Assembly: GCF_003574465.1 (NCBI RefSeq)
Contig: NZ_QOWC01000043.1
Span: forward strand, 1-45,587
Source of the DNA: Methylobacterium crusticola
GTDB lineage: Bacteria > Pseudomonadota > Alphaproteobacteria > Rhizobiales > Beijerinckiaceae
Reading direction: 5' to 3'
DNA length: 45,587 nucleotides
The position numbers and the translations under genes are program-made. This document shows, one piece after another, positions 45,384-45,587 of the stretch (position 1 is its first letter; each line of letters opens with the position of its first letter). The notes under the pieces are model-generated. The model was not told the origin of the DNA. It saw only the letters and a program-made list of their open reading frames with translations, and did no database searches.

Positions 45384-45587
45384 GCCGCCGCCCCCGGTGC
45401 CGTGACCGCACCCGGCCGCGAGGCCGCGTCCGGCCGCGAAGCCGCGTCCGGCCGTGAGGCCGCGTCCCCTTGGCGGTGGCGGTGCCCGGAGAGCAGCGCC
45501 TCGGCGGCGGCCGGGCCACCGCAGGCCGGGCAGCGCCCGCCCGTCGCGGCGAGGAGGTCCGCCATCGCGGCCTGCGCGGCCGCGAGG
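45380..45587 (-). CDS. C-terminus of a probable SbcC-like ATPase partner, gene continues beyond the window
   Basis: Only the last 68 or so residues are visible; the frame is open to the window edge, so the start lies outside. The sequence AAMADLLAATGGRCPACGGP has a CPACGG zinc-knuckle as in Rad50/SbcC hooks or in C-terminal zinc ribbons. It is followed by AEALLSGHRHRQGD and a repetitive tail of RPDAAS units. Overlap with the metallophosphoesterase gene supports an SbcCD-like pair. The ATPase part is not seen, so the assignment is inference from position. Confidence 0.45.
   Translation of the reverse strand, partial: LAAAQAAMADLLAATGGRCPACGGPAAAEALLSGHRHRQGDAASRPDAASRPDAASRPGAVTAPGAAA
45402..45469 (-). 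repeat. Tandem 18-bp repeat in the SbcC-like gene tail
   Basis: About 3.7 copies with starts at 45402, 45420, 45438 and 45456; the plus-strand unit is near GAGGCCGCGTCCGGCCGC, the first copy being diverged. It encodes the RPDAAS-type repeats at the protein C-terminus. The unit is a multiple of three, so copy changes remain in frame. Confidence 0.7.

Overview
The window is very GC-rich chromosomal DNA (about 70% or more G+C by inspection) with tightly packed, mostly operonic genes. The complete AcpXL/LpxXL very-long-chain acyl cluster and a rhizobial-type GlpSTPQUV glycerol importer point to Alphaproteobacteria, order Hyphomicrobiales (Rhizobiales). The base composition and the many short orphan genes suggest Methylobacterium or a close relative. 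That genus call is inference, because the window holds no rRNA or other marker gene. No CRISPR array, insertion sequence or integrase was seen.

Layout. (1) 1-1.5 kb: the end of a formylglycine-generating-enzyme-like protein and a DUF4399 exported protein. (2) 1.5-12 kb, minus strand: a glycerol regulon in the order glpR, glpD, glpS, glpT, glpP, glpQ, glpU, glpV, glpK. It covers repression, uptake by an ABC importer, phosphorylation and oxidation to dihydroxyacetone phosphate. (3) 12-15.3 kb: a dodecin, a MetQ-type binding protein without its transporter, a small membrane protein and a flavin-dependent monooxygenase, probably for sulfur scavenging. (4) 15.3-20.2 kb: a loose array of short orphan genes (exported, membrane or charged proteins, one DUF333), with an AT-rich patch and long non-coding gaps, bordered by tRNA-Gly(GCC). 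(5) 20.6-28.9 kb: metabolic genes (Nudix, FAH-family, GlcD-type dehydrogenase, lone molybdenum hydroxylase large subunit with DUF2218, M29 aminopeptidase, NADP-dependent reductase). (6) 29-36.4 kb, minus strand: acpXL-fabZ-fabF2-fabF1-fabG-SH3-adh-lpxXL-DUF1223, which builds a very long hydroxy-acyl chain on AcpXL and transfers it to lipid A. (7) 36.6-42.3 kb: an AI-2E family membrane protein, a RidA-like protein, a dicarboxylate/amino-acid symporter translationally coupled to a periplasmic binding protein, a receiver-only response regulator and a dienelactone-hydrolase-like protein. (8) 42.4-45.6 kb: a DNA-recombination-like module made of a Rad52/Erf-like candidate, a TnsA-like protein with a degenerate nuclease motif behind a candidate LexA (SOS) box, an SbcD/Mre11-like metallophosphoesterase and the C-terminus of a probable SbcC-like partner running off the window.

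The items most worth a second look are the right-end module with its candidate SOS promoter, the reciprocal motif loss in the two glycerol ABC ATPases, the ketosynthase pair in which one partner lacks the nucleophile, and the binding protein coupled to a secondary transporter.
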